Source of the DNA: Dendrophyllia cribrosa
Taxonomy: Eukaryota > Cnidaria > Anthozoa > Scleractinia > Dendrophylliidae
Length of the DNA stretch: 64,000 nt
Direction of reading: 5' to 3'
Assembly (NCBI GenBank): GCA_024195265.1
Contig: JAJLRJ010000005.1
Span: 28,223,973-28,287,972, forward strand
How positions within the stretch are numbered: position 1 is the stretch's first letter; the number at the start of each line of letters is the position of its first letter. The notes under the pieces are model-generated. The model was given only the letters and a program-made list of their open reading frames with translations, was not told the DNA's origin and did no database searches. The position numbers were made by a program, and so were the translations under genes. Of this stretch, positions 45,009 through 55,704 are shown piece after piece.

Positions 45009-45570
45009 TAACTCTTAAGGCACGGATTCCCTTTCTGCTCCAGATAGAAATTTGCGATTTCCAGAAGATCAGACTCTTTAATTCGACTTCTGTCGCAGTA
45101 CATGACTGAGTCCCGTCGTCTTCGTTCAGCATTACACTCACTTTCAAGCGTCTGCACTACCATTTGAAGAGTTTCCTCGTCAAGAATGCTGGGTCGCCCT
45201 GCACCTACTTGTCTGTCTTTGATTCTGTTTTCCTCAACGAGACTTTGGGCGACTCTTGAAACCATCGCTTTAAATGCCACCGAGTCTTTGTTGGACTGTA
45301 ATACCACTTTTCGCTGAATTCTTTCGTCACTGGCTGATAACTGGGCTTCAATTTGTCTCCTATTAGCTTCCGACAGCATAACGTTTGACAAGCTGTCTCG
45401 TAACGTTTTGCTATTCTCAGAGAGATGATGTAGGCTTTCTTTTATTCTAAGGTCAACAATATCCTGGGCTGCTACTTTAGCATTTTTAGACTCCTCGATG
45501 ACAGTTTTTATTTTGTTTAGAGAAGCATTTCCAGTGGTAGGCTTTATTCCAACATCGTGTAACTGCCTCT
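45009..45570 (-). CDS. Transposase gene exon C
   Basis: Starts after acceptor ACGTAG (45576-45571) and continues the frame of exon B as ERQLHDVGIKPTTGN. The product is Lys/Glu-rich and helical, then contains AGRPSILDEETLQ, which resembles a helix-turn-helix linker. It runs to a stop at 45008. Downstream the match to a transposase continues in other frames (44880-45000), so a frameshift or a lost splice site separates it from the catalytic part. Confidence 0.55.
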
Positions 45571-45859
45571 CTACGTATAATTTAAAAATAACAACCAAAG
45601 ATTAGTAACAATACCGCCAAATAGATAAAAGTGGAGTTACACTGGAGTGACTTTAATATTTGGAGATACAATAATTCCAAACAGGTGCTGTTTGGGAGTT
45701 GTGAAGTTAAAAACTGAACTCGATCCATTATCTAGTAAAAACATTTAACTGCATTATTTTAAGATTGAAGTAAATTAACCACAAAACTCAGAGTTTATAA
45801 GCATCCAAACAGGGGTGATTTTGAACCTTGATTTTAACTATACTCCACCCATAACACAC

Positions 45860-45994
45860 CTGACATCATTCTTGACAACGATCCTCTAACCACCAGCCTG
45901 CTCCATTCTGAGTCTAGGGTGCTGAGAAATCCTTGAACAAATTCCCACGACAAAGATGTCTGATCCTCATTAGTTTCTTTAAACATGACTTTCT
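45860..45994 (-). CDS. Transposase gene exon B
   Basis: 135 bases between TTGTTGCAG and GTGTGT, phase 1 in and out. Encodes KVMFKETNEDQTSLSWEFV and a following helix-like stretch (LSTLDSEWSRLVVRG). Both borders keep frame with exons A and C, which is the main support. Confidence 0.5.
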
Positions 45995-46170
45995 CTGCAA
46001 CAACCTAGAAACAGCGTTAGATATTGCAACAATAATCAACCTTGTTGACTGAGAAATATAAAAAGAAGAATTACAGAGGTCGTAGTACAATTCTCAAGGA
46101 GGTCTTAGGGTTAATCTACAATTACAACTGGTATTTCTACTCGATCTAAAAATAATAATAAAAAAATAAC

Positions 46171-46669
46171 TTGCAGTCAACAATCTCAAAAATTCTACTT
46201 GATCATTCTGTAATATGACAAACTCAGTTCCCTGGCATCTAAAGATATAAACACAAAGTCCGTGCTCTGGATGTAGGAGGTCTTCCCGGAATTGGTTTCT
46301 CTGTTGTTGCAAAGTGATATATTCTCTGTCGTTCGTGTAAACAAAATCCGCATACAAGTCGAATGCTAAATCAAATTCAAGATATCCCTTACATCGACCA
46401 GTCGTAGTAAATTCTCTTTCATATGCTGATGGCACTGACAGACTATCCAAAACAGCGATAAGGCCCTCTAATTTCTGCTGCTTCAACTGACCTTTCGTTC
46501 TCTTTATGAAACCAATGAGCTTATCCCGGTTTTGTTCGACTGTTGATGTCTGCAAAGATTTAAACAGGACTTCATTCAGTCTCGCCCGAGAGATAAGAGT
46601 GAGAGGACCCTGCAAAGATATACAATCTTTAATCTCCGAAATAGCATCAGTAGTAGCTTTGTCCGCCAT
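46171..46669 (-). CDS. Transposase gene exon A
   Basis: ATG at 46669 opens MADKATTDAISEIKDC, then a helical region, then YLEFDLAFDLYADFVYTN. A donor GTTATT follows 46171, keeping phase 1 for exon B. No family is named for this N-terminal part. Its start codon overlaps, on the opposite strand, an ATG of the second gene (46668). Confidence 0.5.
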
Positions 46670-47649
46670 GTTGGCCGTAGAACACAAACGTGATGACAGC
46701 AGCTCTTCGAATTCCTCGACACCTGTACAGCAATCTGTCAACCCAGGCAATGACGAACGGGGTTTAAGGAGCTTTTACACTGCACAGCCTCAGCAGAAGT
46801 GGAAACACAAGAAGTATGGGTGGGTTCCAAATGCTAACAGGAATATTAGCTTGTTTGGAAATGAGTTGTTACCACGGTTCTATGACAGTTTCAAAGAGAG
46901 GGTAGGTAGTGACCCCAGTGTCATGAGAAAAATGTTCATAGCAGAGGGGGATAGACAATACTCAATAGCTCAAGATGTCAGGAAATTTGAAGCCAGCTAT
47001 GAATACATGATAAGTGACAATCCAGCTTGTGCTGGGCGGTTTTTGTGTGAGAAATACCGCCCCAGACCGCATGACAGCAGCAACATTTCAAGGTGTGAAG
47101 CTGAAGTGAACAAACCAAAGGAAAAGGTGGAAACTATTAAAGATAAAATTGCAGCCCATGATGACAGTCTTTTTAGTGAGAGAACAGGAAAGCTACAAAC
47201 AGGCCTTACCTGCCACCATAAATTTAATTCAGACACCCTACACTCAATCTCAACTGGTATTCAAAATAATATTGCTCAACTGATTGAGGACCTTGAAACT
47301 GCATCAAATAAATACAAGGCCACCTATTCTATTGGTTCCAAAACCAACGTATCAAAATCCAGAAGAAAGAAGGAAGACAAAAGGAATGCCAGAAAAAGGA
47401 TTCTTTGGCTGTGGAAAATCGAAAGAGTAGAGCTTCTGTTATATTTTTCTTTCACTGGGGGGGGGGGGGGGGGGGGGGAAACCAGTTGTTGGTGAATATG
47501 AGCCAGAGAAGTATGGAGTGCCACAGATCGATAATGTCGATCTAGATATTCTTGCTTTGTTTACGTCTCACACTGATAAAGCTTGTTTAGGAGACCTGTT
47601 AAACTATAAATGCTTTATGGGAGAAGAGTTTTTATCATCAAGCTCTTAA
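46668..47649 (+). pseudogene. Second transposon protein, frame broken at poly-G
   Basis: From the ATG at 46668 a Ser-rich start is followed by WKHKKYGWVPNANRNISLFG, RKFEASYEYMISDNPACAG, a Lys/Glu helical part and a basic KSRRKKEDKRNARKR segment, a possible nuclear signal. A run of 22 G (47457-47478) then shifts the frame to a stop at 47494. If the run were 21 long the frame would pass into a further 56 codons (KPVVGEYEPEKYG...) ending at 47649. No known domain is recognised. An upstream ATG at 46506 is also open but runs antisense to exon A. Confidence 0.55.
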
Positions 47650-47917
47650 ACACCAACAAAAACATGTATCACTTTGATAATCTTGTCAAGTTAATTTCAG
47701 TCTTGTTACCTGCGTTTCCAGTTTATTAATTAGGTACGTCCAGTGGTGAATCTAGAGGGGTGTCCTGAGGTTCATGTGATACTTACTTTGGGCTTAAAAT
47801 TTCTGTACATTTAATGTCAATCGGCATTTGTTGTTGGTTTGCTGTTGGGAACACCCTCCTCTTGAGATTCTGGATTCACCCCTGTTGTGATATTTGGAAA
47901 TACGGTAAAACGTCATG

Positions 47918-48195
47918 TGACCAGACATTTTGGTGAACTGCTCGTGGCTCTGCTATTAATTACTGTTAGTTCTGTTATATTTTTGATGTCATATAAGCCA
48001 TGTTTTATTTATATTACTTAAAAATAGTCGCAGAAAGTAATGAGTATCATTTTTAGTGATGTGACCAGATTGGTGAACTGCTCATGGCTCTGTTACTATA
48101 ATTAAATAACTGTTAGTTCTGTTTTATTTTTGAATGCCATATAAGTATTATATAAATCAGTCCGGAAAGTAATGAGTATAATTTTAAGTGAAATA
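47918..48195 (+). repeat. Tandem duplication inside transposon, about 140-bp unit
   Basis: Units at 47918 and 48059 share GTGACCAGA, TGGTGAACTGCTC, TGGCTCTG, CTGTTAGTTCTGTT and AAAGTAATGAGTAT in order. Confidence 0.75.
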
Positions 48196-48721
48196 TCTTT
48201 GGTATTTGAGTCTTAAAGTCAGTTTTTCAGTTGTCCCCCCCCCCCCTACTTATCCAGAAATTTACATGTTTGTGGTTCAAATGAAATCGAAGATGAAATC
48301 CATTTTCTTTTCTATTGTTCAAAATACGCAACAATAAGAGATAATTTTTACAATAAAATACAAACTTTTATACCAAATATTAGCCATTTACCTGTAACTG
48401 AATTGATCATAGAATTAATGAATTCTTCCATTTACTTTCTAAACATGCAATTAATTAAATTTATTTCATCTTGTTTTGATTCTCGAGATAAAATTGTCAC
48501 CAATGTAATTTAATTATTCACTTTTGTTTTCTTTCCTTTTGTTAGTTAGTTGTAAGCTTTTGCAATATTGTAAAATCTACAGTCATGCAAATCAAGCTAA
48601 ATGTTGTTGTTGTTGTACATGTCACCCCCCCCCCCCCTCCCTAAGGCTGTGAGTTTACATTGTGCCTCCCCTCTCGTTTTACTGCCCCCCGCCCCTCTCC
48701 AGGTAATTATTGCACAGTCCC

Positions 48722-49690
48722 TTAGGTATATAAAAAGGGCCTATCAAAATATTTCAAACAGACGCACGTGATGGCTAATTCGTCTATTTAAGTATTTTAA
48801 TGTTTATACATGTACTGAAGTGAATAAAGAATGTTTGGCTAAAATCAATAGTGGTAATAAAGATTTTTATTGTTTGGCTAACATCAATAGTGGTAATGCT
48901 TGATGTTTTTCCGTGGATATCGTTGCATACGGTTTATTTCAAGGGTATAGTATAGAGATGCAGTGTTTCTTTTGTAGGTATACGAAAGAATTACCATTTA
49001 ATATGGAAGGTATATGAAAGGGTGACCTTTTCTGTCAAAAAAGCGGTATATAAAAGTGTAAAGGTTTGCACCTTGGAGCGGAGCATCCCCGTACAAAAAG
49101 TTGTCGAGAACGCCCGCTCCCTGGGGTTTTACGAAGACCAAAACTGTCTCAAGAACCACAAATATCAATCTGATAAGAGAAACTGCAATAAGAGTATCAA
49201 AATATTTTCCTTTTATACCTCAAAGAAATCAATAAAAAACATTTGTGCTACACGGCGGTGCGTCGTTATTACATATAAATATATGTTTTCTATTTGTTAA
49301 CTCAGGTTATCCGACATGCAGTTCAGATCAATTTACATGTGACAACGGTCGCTGTATATCAGCTTCATGGAGGTGTGATACAGATGATGACTGTCGTGAT
49401 AATTCTGACGAGAGAAACTGCAGTAAGTAAAGGAATTGTACACTGTTGCCGTTTATTTTGTTTTCTTTATTTGGAAACTACAATAGTAATAGAGACGTTT
49501 CCTTATAGCCTAAGGACCTTGAAAGCAGAGCACTATACTCATAAAAATGATATAAAGCCATTAAATCAACACTTTGGAAATATCTGCAAGGGCCAACGGA
49601 CAATGCTAACGTTACCGTTTTTCTTGTAGTCTATTTATTCCCTGAAGAAGTCAGGCCGTGCCTGACGAAATATTGGAAAGTATATTATAA
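48722..49690 (+). repeat. LDLa repeat unit C, right part
   Basis: Continues unit C after the transposon, with a small extra internal duplication of AATAAAG...GTTTGGCTA at 48825-48885, the end of the MITE (about 49133), the LDLa-4 exon and downstream intron. A fourth unit appears to start at about 49685 but diverges after 49757. Confidence 0.85.
49306..49422 (+). CDS. LDL-receptor class A repeat 4
   Basis: 117 bases, phase 1-1. Reads [15 protein letters not shown] where repeats 2 and 3 have DRADDC. Six Cys and the SDE motif are kept. It is the last exon of the gene that I can find in the window; the open phase-1 donor (GTAAGT) requires at least one more exon downstream. Confidence 0.93.
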
Positions 49691-49755
49691 TCCCAGTTGT
49701 ACAGTCAGCCTTGGTTTATTAGTTCCTTCGTATTTATAAATCCAGTGCAGTTTTT

Positions 49756-49787
49756 ATCTCGTTAATGCGCATGCGCATAAACGAGAT
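49756..49787. repeat. Palindrome with GCATGC centre
   Basis: ATCTCGTT...AACGAGAT flanks AATGCGCATGCGCAT. The 15-bp arms match at 14 positions. Confidence 0.7.
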
Positions 49788-49859
49788 TTAGGAATCAATA
49801 CAAAAAAGGGACAAAAGTTGTTAACAAAAGTTAATTGTTAACTTTGTTAACATTTGTCC

Positions 49860-49883
49860 GGGGGGGGGGGGGGGGGGGGGGGG
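49860..49883. repeat. Poly-G tract, 24 G
   Basis: Uninterrupted G homopolymer preceded by TTGTTAAC direct and inverted motifs. Length may be unreliable in an assembly. Confidence 0.85.
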
Positions 49884-50362
49884 TTAGTTGTTTCTTCTTT
49901 TTAGAAGCTATATTAGGGCATTGGGGATATGGTTGGTTAAACCGGTTAGGATTTCAAGAAGGTCGTCACATACCGCCACTAAAATTTTTTGGGAGCACCC
50001 CCGGACCTATTGCTAATTTCCCTAGGGTATTGGGATGTCATGAACTTGTCATAATTATCTCACGCTACGTCACCAGAAAGGTATTAAAGTTCTTATTTAG
50101 TTTCATATCTCACGTTACCTACGGTATCAATAATCTTTCAAATTTGTTGTTAAGTGGAAGTGGAGCTCGAGCTTGTTGATGTCATATTCCCTGACGTAAC
50201 AGGGCCTCATCGACCGCCGTTTGAACTGCTTGGGAGAAGGCAGAAGCAATCGACCTTGATTATTGATAATTCGTCCGACGTGTTTATGTTTTCCCGCGCA
50301 ATAGATCGCGTGACTTGTCACATGTACGGGACCGATTATGATTTAAGTTATCTAACTTATTA

Positions 50363-50572
50363 AGTTAAATCATGGTTTCACTGATATCAAATAATGACTT
50401 GTTATTTCAAATACGTGTTTTCGTGGTTTCAAATCGAGGTTAACTAAACCATAAATCAAACTTATTTAGTTAAATCATGGTTTCACTGATATCAAATAAT
50501 GACTTGTTATTTCAAATAAGTGTTTCCGTGGTTTTAAATCGTAGGTTGACTAAACCATAAATCGCGTGATAT
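50363..50572 (+). repeat. Two 105-bp tandem units
   Basis: Units at 50363 and 50468 start AGTTAAATCATGGTTTC and share ATATCAAATAATGACTTG and ACTAAACCATAAATC. From 50573 to about 50720 short TTTCAAATCA-like and ATTTGAAAT motifs continue, as if the unit itself came from a shorter repeat. Confidence 0.8.
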
Positions 50573-50720
50573 CAAATCACAGGGTTGTCATTTGAAATCA
50601 AGGCTGTTTTCAAATCAGCAAGTGGTGATTTCAAATCATAAACACATTATTTAAATCACGGGAACTCATTTGAAATAATAATTTAGGATATCATATCACC
50701 AAGTCTTATTTAGTAAATAA

Positions 50721-52276
50721 TGAGAAAAATGACCCAAAAGGAGCTAAATATTTTTTTTACAAACGGCGCCCCATAAAAGCAAGCATTTTAACAACCTGTC
50801 GAGTTGCAGTTGGGCCTCTTTTATTGTTTCTGTCTTATTCATCATGACTGTTGTTGTATCTTTGTCCGCTTTTTTGAGGTTTATAGTAGAGTTGTTTTTC
50901 AACTCTTTTAGAGCTATGACCTCATCGCCTGACAGATTGTTTCTTATCTAGGATTTTAGTATTGTTTCTGTGGTTTCAACCACAGATAAAATCTACACAT
51001 GTTAAATAAGAATTCGAAAACACGCAACTTCATTCGTAACGGACAATACACTCCTAAAACCAAAAACTATCAACAGTTTTTCCAAGAATTAACTTCAAAT
51101 AGCAATCAAATACAAACCACTTGATTTCTTAAACTCAAAAACATCCATTTAATCCCTGATAGTTACCAAACACATGATACCGGAAATAGAAAACTCTCGA
51201 CTTTCAAATAAAAAAAGTCAGAACTACTATGTATTCGCAAATAACCCATTTATAACATTAACTTATGCAGCCATTTCTTTTTCAACTCTCCACATAAGAA
51301 AAATCAATGTCCGCTTCACTTTCCAAAAAAATTCACATCGATATCGATAACAAGATACAACTGCGTCAAATCTTGCCTTTAACAAGAATTGACAACTACG
51401 TAATTAGCCTAATTAGCCCATTTAACACTAACAGACGTACCGCTAATCGAAAACCAGAAAACATAGATATTTCAGTCCACCCACAACTGAAAAAGTTACA
51501 AGAAAATATTAAACATCAAACAACATTTAACAGACCAATCTTAAACAATTTTTCAATGTCGCCAACCCTTACATTTAAACGCTATTTCCGACAACCAATC
51601 TCTTTAAATTCTAATTCGTCTTCATTTTGTTTCAACATACCAATTTAAAGTTATCCTTATGAAAACACAGACCTAGGGTACCACGCCGGAAGTGGGAAAT
51701 TTCGATTTTTCATGGCTGAGAACACAGGCATACCACTTGACACAGGAGATCCACGACGGGATTAGAAAGTGTTCTCCTTTCAGTCGAACGCAATGATGCT
51801 TGTAGCTCAAAGGCCTTTTCAATTTTATTGGAATGGTCTGTTGAAAAAGGACTAGTGCTAAAGTGGCTACACGTATAAACTCAATTAAACTTCAGGAGGC
51901 TTCGAAATCTTATCATAACTTAGATGGCACGCACTACTTAGCGTTTCTAAATATAGTCACGCTTATTTTAAAGAACATTGTAATTGCATTTCTGTAATGC
52001 CTCAACTGAAAAAAATTCACTTACAAGCACTGATTTCAGACTTAAAAACCGTTGATGAGCCTCCACTACTTCTGACCACTTCTGCAGTTCACGAATGAAT
52101 TTTAAAGCCTTTACACCTTACCCTTTACGTTAGCAAGACTCCAGTTTCTGTTCTAAAGTGAACCTCATCAGTTGCTCCCATAACTCAATGTCTCGCGGAA
52201 TAATATGACATTATTGCGTTGTACATAAAATCTTTGTCGCGTATGTACTCTTCGGAAAGATTGAATGTTCGATTTA
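50721..52276. other. No gene recognised
   Basis: A 113-codon + frame at 51307-51648 is Asn/Ile/Ser-rich and of AT-driven composition with no domain or splice context. I do not support it as a gene. Confidence 0.45.
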
Positions 52277-52300
52277 CCCCCCCCCCCCCCCCCCCCCCCC
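52277..52300. repeat. Poly-C tract, 24 C
   Basis: Followed by ACCCCCCTCCCC. It is one of several long G/C runs in the window. Confidence 0.85.
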
Positions 52301-53310
52301 ACCCCCCTCCCCGCCCTCACCCTCACCCCGGACACTGAACATGAACCTTTCGATCGTAGGAAAAATAAAAAGTTCACCACCGCAATGCCACACGTGACTG
52401 ACAAATGACCATTTTACCAGCCATTTTTCACGTCCAAATAAATAAAACGACAGACTAATCCAAGACCGCGTAAAACATTATGAAACTGATGTACTGTATT
52501 TTTCTTTTTGCGTTTGTCAAAAATCCTTGCGTTTAATTTTTAAAAAATATTGAACCGTGTCAGTGTAAAAAATAAGCTTACCGCAATATTGCGGCTATGA
52601 CCTAATACAATCAAGTTGAAGTTTCCCCTCAGTCAAATACATGAAATTTATTTACAGTCACACTCGAGACTCTTGTTACTCACGACTTTTATTGATTTGC
52701 TGGCTGCTAAAAGAGCTCTTGTCCTTACGCCGGCTATAATAAACACAAGCAACAAGTCGCGTTACTTCGGTCTAAAAAGTAATAGTAAGATTTCCACTTT
52801 ATTTCTCTTATCGCAAGTGTCGAAAACTGACGCTTTGTCATTGCCTGATGTTCACTGGCATCCGATTACCAATGTGCTGTATCAAAATTACTTACTATTA
52901 CATTAAAAACCAATTAGTGATTGTGACATTAAGGACATCAACAACAGATACCAGCAGAAATAACGCGCCATTTGATTTATCTTCGTGGTTTTTGCTGTCT
53001 ATTGTTTACATTTTTCACGTCGCTGCCGTTTACGCAAGCACCAAGTGCAGATTATTACAAAATCGCTCTCGGATACTTTGTTCTACCCCTTCGGTGTCGG
53101 TATTAGAGAGAGGTTAAAACGGGGAATCTTTAAAATGGGGAATCTTTAAAATTCAGCTCACTGAAGTTCACAAACTACTGATTATTCGTGGAAATTTTTT
53201 GTTATAAAAGGTGACAGCCCTAACAGAAATCCTGCTCGTCGCTAAAAGCATTTTAGCCCAGCTTTAGAATATTCTATAAGTCTACCCCAAGTACGTGCCT
53301 GATAGACTTT

Positions 53311-53790
53311 TAACAACAACAACAAAACACTTTATTAAATAACAAATATTGATTTAAATAGTACCTACCCACAAATAGTTTAAAAAAAAACTAGTCGAGG
53401 CGGGTAGATATAATTAAGTTAGGCTTATTACGAGGGTTCAGATTACAGCAGTTCAGATTACAATAAATAGTAGATTAAAATAATAAATTAAAAAAAAAAA
53501 CAGTAAAGAAAGAAGAAAGAGATTACACTATACTGGTCGTAGTTACAGGATTGATACAGTTTACAAGTTTTTAATTAATTCAAGAATTGAAGATGGTGTA
53601 AGATACGCATTTTCTTGTTTAAAAATATTAATAAGTATTTCATGTATTTGTTTCTTAAATAAGTTTCGACTGGCAGATTTTTTAATATTTTCAGGTAAAG
53701 CATTCCATAGTCGCACGCCAAATCGGTGTTGTTCTAAATGTTGTCGTTTATTTAATCTTAGGAATAAAACCAAAAGCCATTCAATGACTA
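53311..53790 (-). mobile_element. 5'-truncated LINE 3' end
   Basis: On the - strand a short coding tail (53561-53773) is followed by about 230 bp of 3' UTR, an AATAAAG and a terminal microsatellite (TTGTT)n at 53311-53330. Truncation at the 5' side and a simple-repeat 3' tail are characteristic of CR1/L2-like LINEs. Confidence 0.65.
53561..53773 (-). pseudogene. LINE ORF2 C-terminal fragment
   Basis: Contains HRFGVRLWNALPENIKKSAS and then SRNLFKKQIHEIL, the motif found at the extreme C terminus of many LINE reverse transcriptases, downstream of the RT domain. The rest of the protein is missing. Confidence 0.7.
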
Positions 53791-54111
53791 CTAAAAACGG
53801 ACATTAACGTTAATTTTGCGCAAAAGTAAATCTACTGTATAATGCAATCAAATTAGGCTCCTTCACATATGCCGAATCTAATGTAAACGACAAGAACAAC
53901 ATATTTTGCCAGGAGCCATTATCAGAAACCGTGAGCGTTGGCCCCACGCAAAGCCATGTTAAGGACGTGTTGGGCTATTTTTAGCAGAAATTGCGCCACC
54001 CTTAACGCAATGAGAGCGCCGGAACCTACTACCTTTCACTATCAGGATTGTTCCTTTTTATTAAACTCACGTTCTAACGCATTAACGAGATGGCTTTAAG
54101 AGCCCTTTGAT

Positions 54112-54302
54112 TTGTCCCGCGGCTACTCGCGGGCGTTTGAGTATTTACGAGCCCCGGTCGATTGCAGTCACTCATGGACATGTCAAGGCAAAGCTTCACA
54201 ATTGTCAACATTTCTCTGAGTGAAAACGTTCTAGTGTTCAAAACGAAAATAATATTAGGAATAGTCCGAAAGAATACCCGATATCAATGAAAGTGAACAA
54301 TG
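54112..54302 (+). repeat. Detached LDLa-unit intron fragment
   Basis: Matches the first 190 bases of units B and C (TTTGTCCCGCGGCTACTCGC to AAAGTGAACAATG). It is joined directly to an unrelated ORF at ATG, a chimeric junction. Confidence 0.8.
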
Positions 54303-54551
54303 ATGGAAGAGGATGAAATATGGGTTGTATATTATGAAGCGGCAAGGAAGCGCATTAATTTAAAGACAATATGGATGGATTTACAACAAAAAGTTCAAGA
54401 AAGACTTAATTTACGGCTGACAGAATCATAGTTAAAGTACGTGCTTCATCTTGGTACAATGGACAACACAAGTGCATTTTTATTCTATAAAAACTTTGAA
54501 CGGAAACATGATGAGAGTGAAGACGAATGTGATTGTTGTGATTATATGTAA
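54303..54551 (+). pseudogene. Small ORF copy with internal stop
   Basis: ATG at 54303 reads MEEDEIWVVYYEAARKRINL and, after a TAG at 54429-54431 where the relative at 60 kb has TGG (Trp), continues to a TAA at 54549 with an acidic CDCCDY end. AATAAA overlaps the stop codon (54550-54555). The same N-terminal part is found on the - strand at 60286-60113. No family is recognised. Confidence 0.5.
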
Positions 54552-54897
54552 TAAAGTTGAATACAATTGCACAGTATTAAAAATCGCTTCTTATTCGTAT
54601 TTACCGCAACATTCTTCACTATAGCCGCTTCATCGCTAGACTCTGTCGATTTTCATTTCCCCAGCCATCACCCACTTTAAGTTTTTATAACTTTACCGGT
54701 AGCTTCAAAGTTCACACTTTTAATTATGCTAACACTGAACTCTAAATTTGCATGGAAAATTAGCACCTCGGAAAAATAAACAAAGCAGTCAATTACATGT
54801 GCGTGCTAAAACAATAAACCCGCACTTTGTTTTAAGTTCAAATAAATTTCGCACTTTGTTTAAGTTCAAATAAAAAAAAAATAACAAAACGCATTAA

Positions 54898-55489
54898 CCC
54901 TATTCGGCCTGGGGGGGTGGGGGGGGGGGGGGGGGGCACAAAGTGCCCGCGCTAACTTTCAACATTCATAACTTCTTTAATATGTATTCAAACGCCATCA
55001 AACTTTGTGACTTTTCCTAAAATTTATCTGGCAACCATTTGATATGACAATTTATTGATCACGTGACTTGACGTTTCCATGGCAACAAGATTTTGACAGC
55101 CATGTTTTTGGAAATTTGCATATTTATACCTTTGAATGAAGAAAAACAATGTTTATTGGTATAACTTTTGTATTTTTACGTCATTTAGCGTTTATTTATT
55201 GGTTTTGATTAATTCTGCGTCAATTTGGACGGTTTTTAAGAGGTTTTAAAAAAATTCAGAAATCCAAGATGGCGGATCCAAGATGGCGGCCGTATAACTA
55301 ATTACCTAATAACTACGTCATATGACGTCATCGTTCCATTGTGCGGACCGCAAAGGAGACAGTTTTGGACGTACTATGTACCCTCTTGGTTTCATTGTCA
55401 TAGCCTTAATGTTCTTGAAGTTACGAAGGGGCACAATGTGCCCCCCCCCCCTGGCTCAGGAACTCAAAAAAAGCCCAGGCTGAATAGGG
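54898..55489 (-). mobile_element. CCCTATTC TTAA element, complete
   Basis: 592 bp, ends CCCTATTCGGCCTGGGG and, reversed, CCCTATTCAGCCTGGGC. TTAA at 54894-54897 and 55490-55493. It contains a long G run near 54911-54936 and the CATCTTGGATCCGCC motif shared with the fragments at 11.3 and 31.0 kb. Non-autonomous, of piggyBac or Kolobok type by its target site. Confidence 0.85.
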
Positions 55490-55704
55490 TTAAGGTTACA
55501 TCAAATCATTATGTCAACAAAAGCTATTTTATTTAGAACAACTCAAAGGAAGGAAAAGGGGTGGTTTAACGAGTACGAAAATGTATACATTTTTGGAGCA
55601 AAAAATGGAAACGAGGAAAAGTGCAGCAGAGCGAGAAATTAATTGAAAAGTCAAAACTGCCTTACCGCTTGATCGCGCGCGTATAAATTATATATAAAAA
55701 TTAA

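Larger units (their letters stand above)
42681..48721. mobile_element. 6.0 kb two-gene DNA transposon, TTA TSD
   Basis: Inverted ends GGGACTGTGCAATAAGTACC (left) and GGGACTGTGCAATAATTACC (right, reversed) continue into a G-rich stretch and CAGTAAAA. TTA flanks both sides (42678-42680, 48722-48724). The uninterrupted sequence in units A and B (CCATTTAGGTATATA) is an exact empty site. It carries a spliced DDE-type transposase gene on the - strand and a second gene on the + strand, with start regions meeting at 46668. Both are damaged. The superfamily is not one I can name with certainty. Confidence 0.9.

Noticed and set aside
46506..46667. Longer start for the + strand transposon gene at ATG 46506
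   Set aside because: This part is antisense to exon A of the transposase, and its residues look like a shadow.
51307..51648. 113-codon + frame as a gene
   Set aside because: Composition follows the AT-rich DNA; there is no motif or splice signal.
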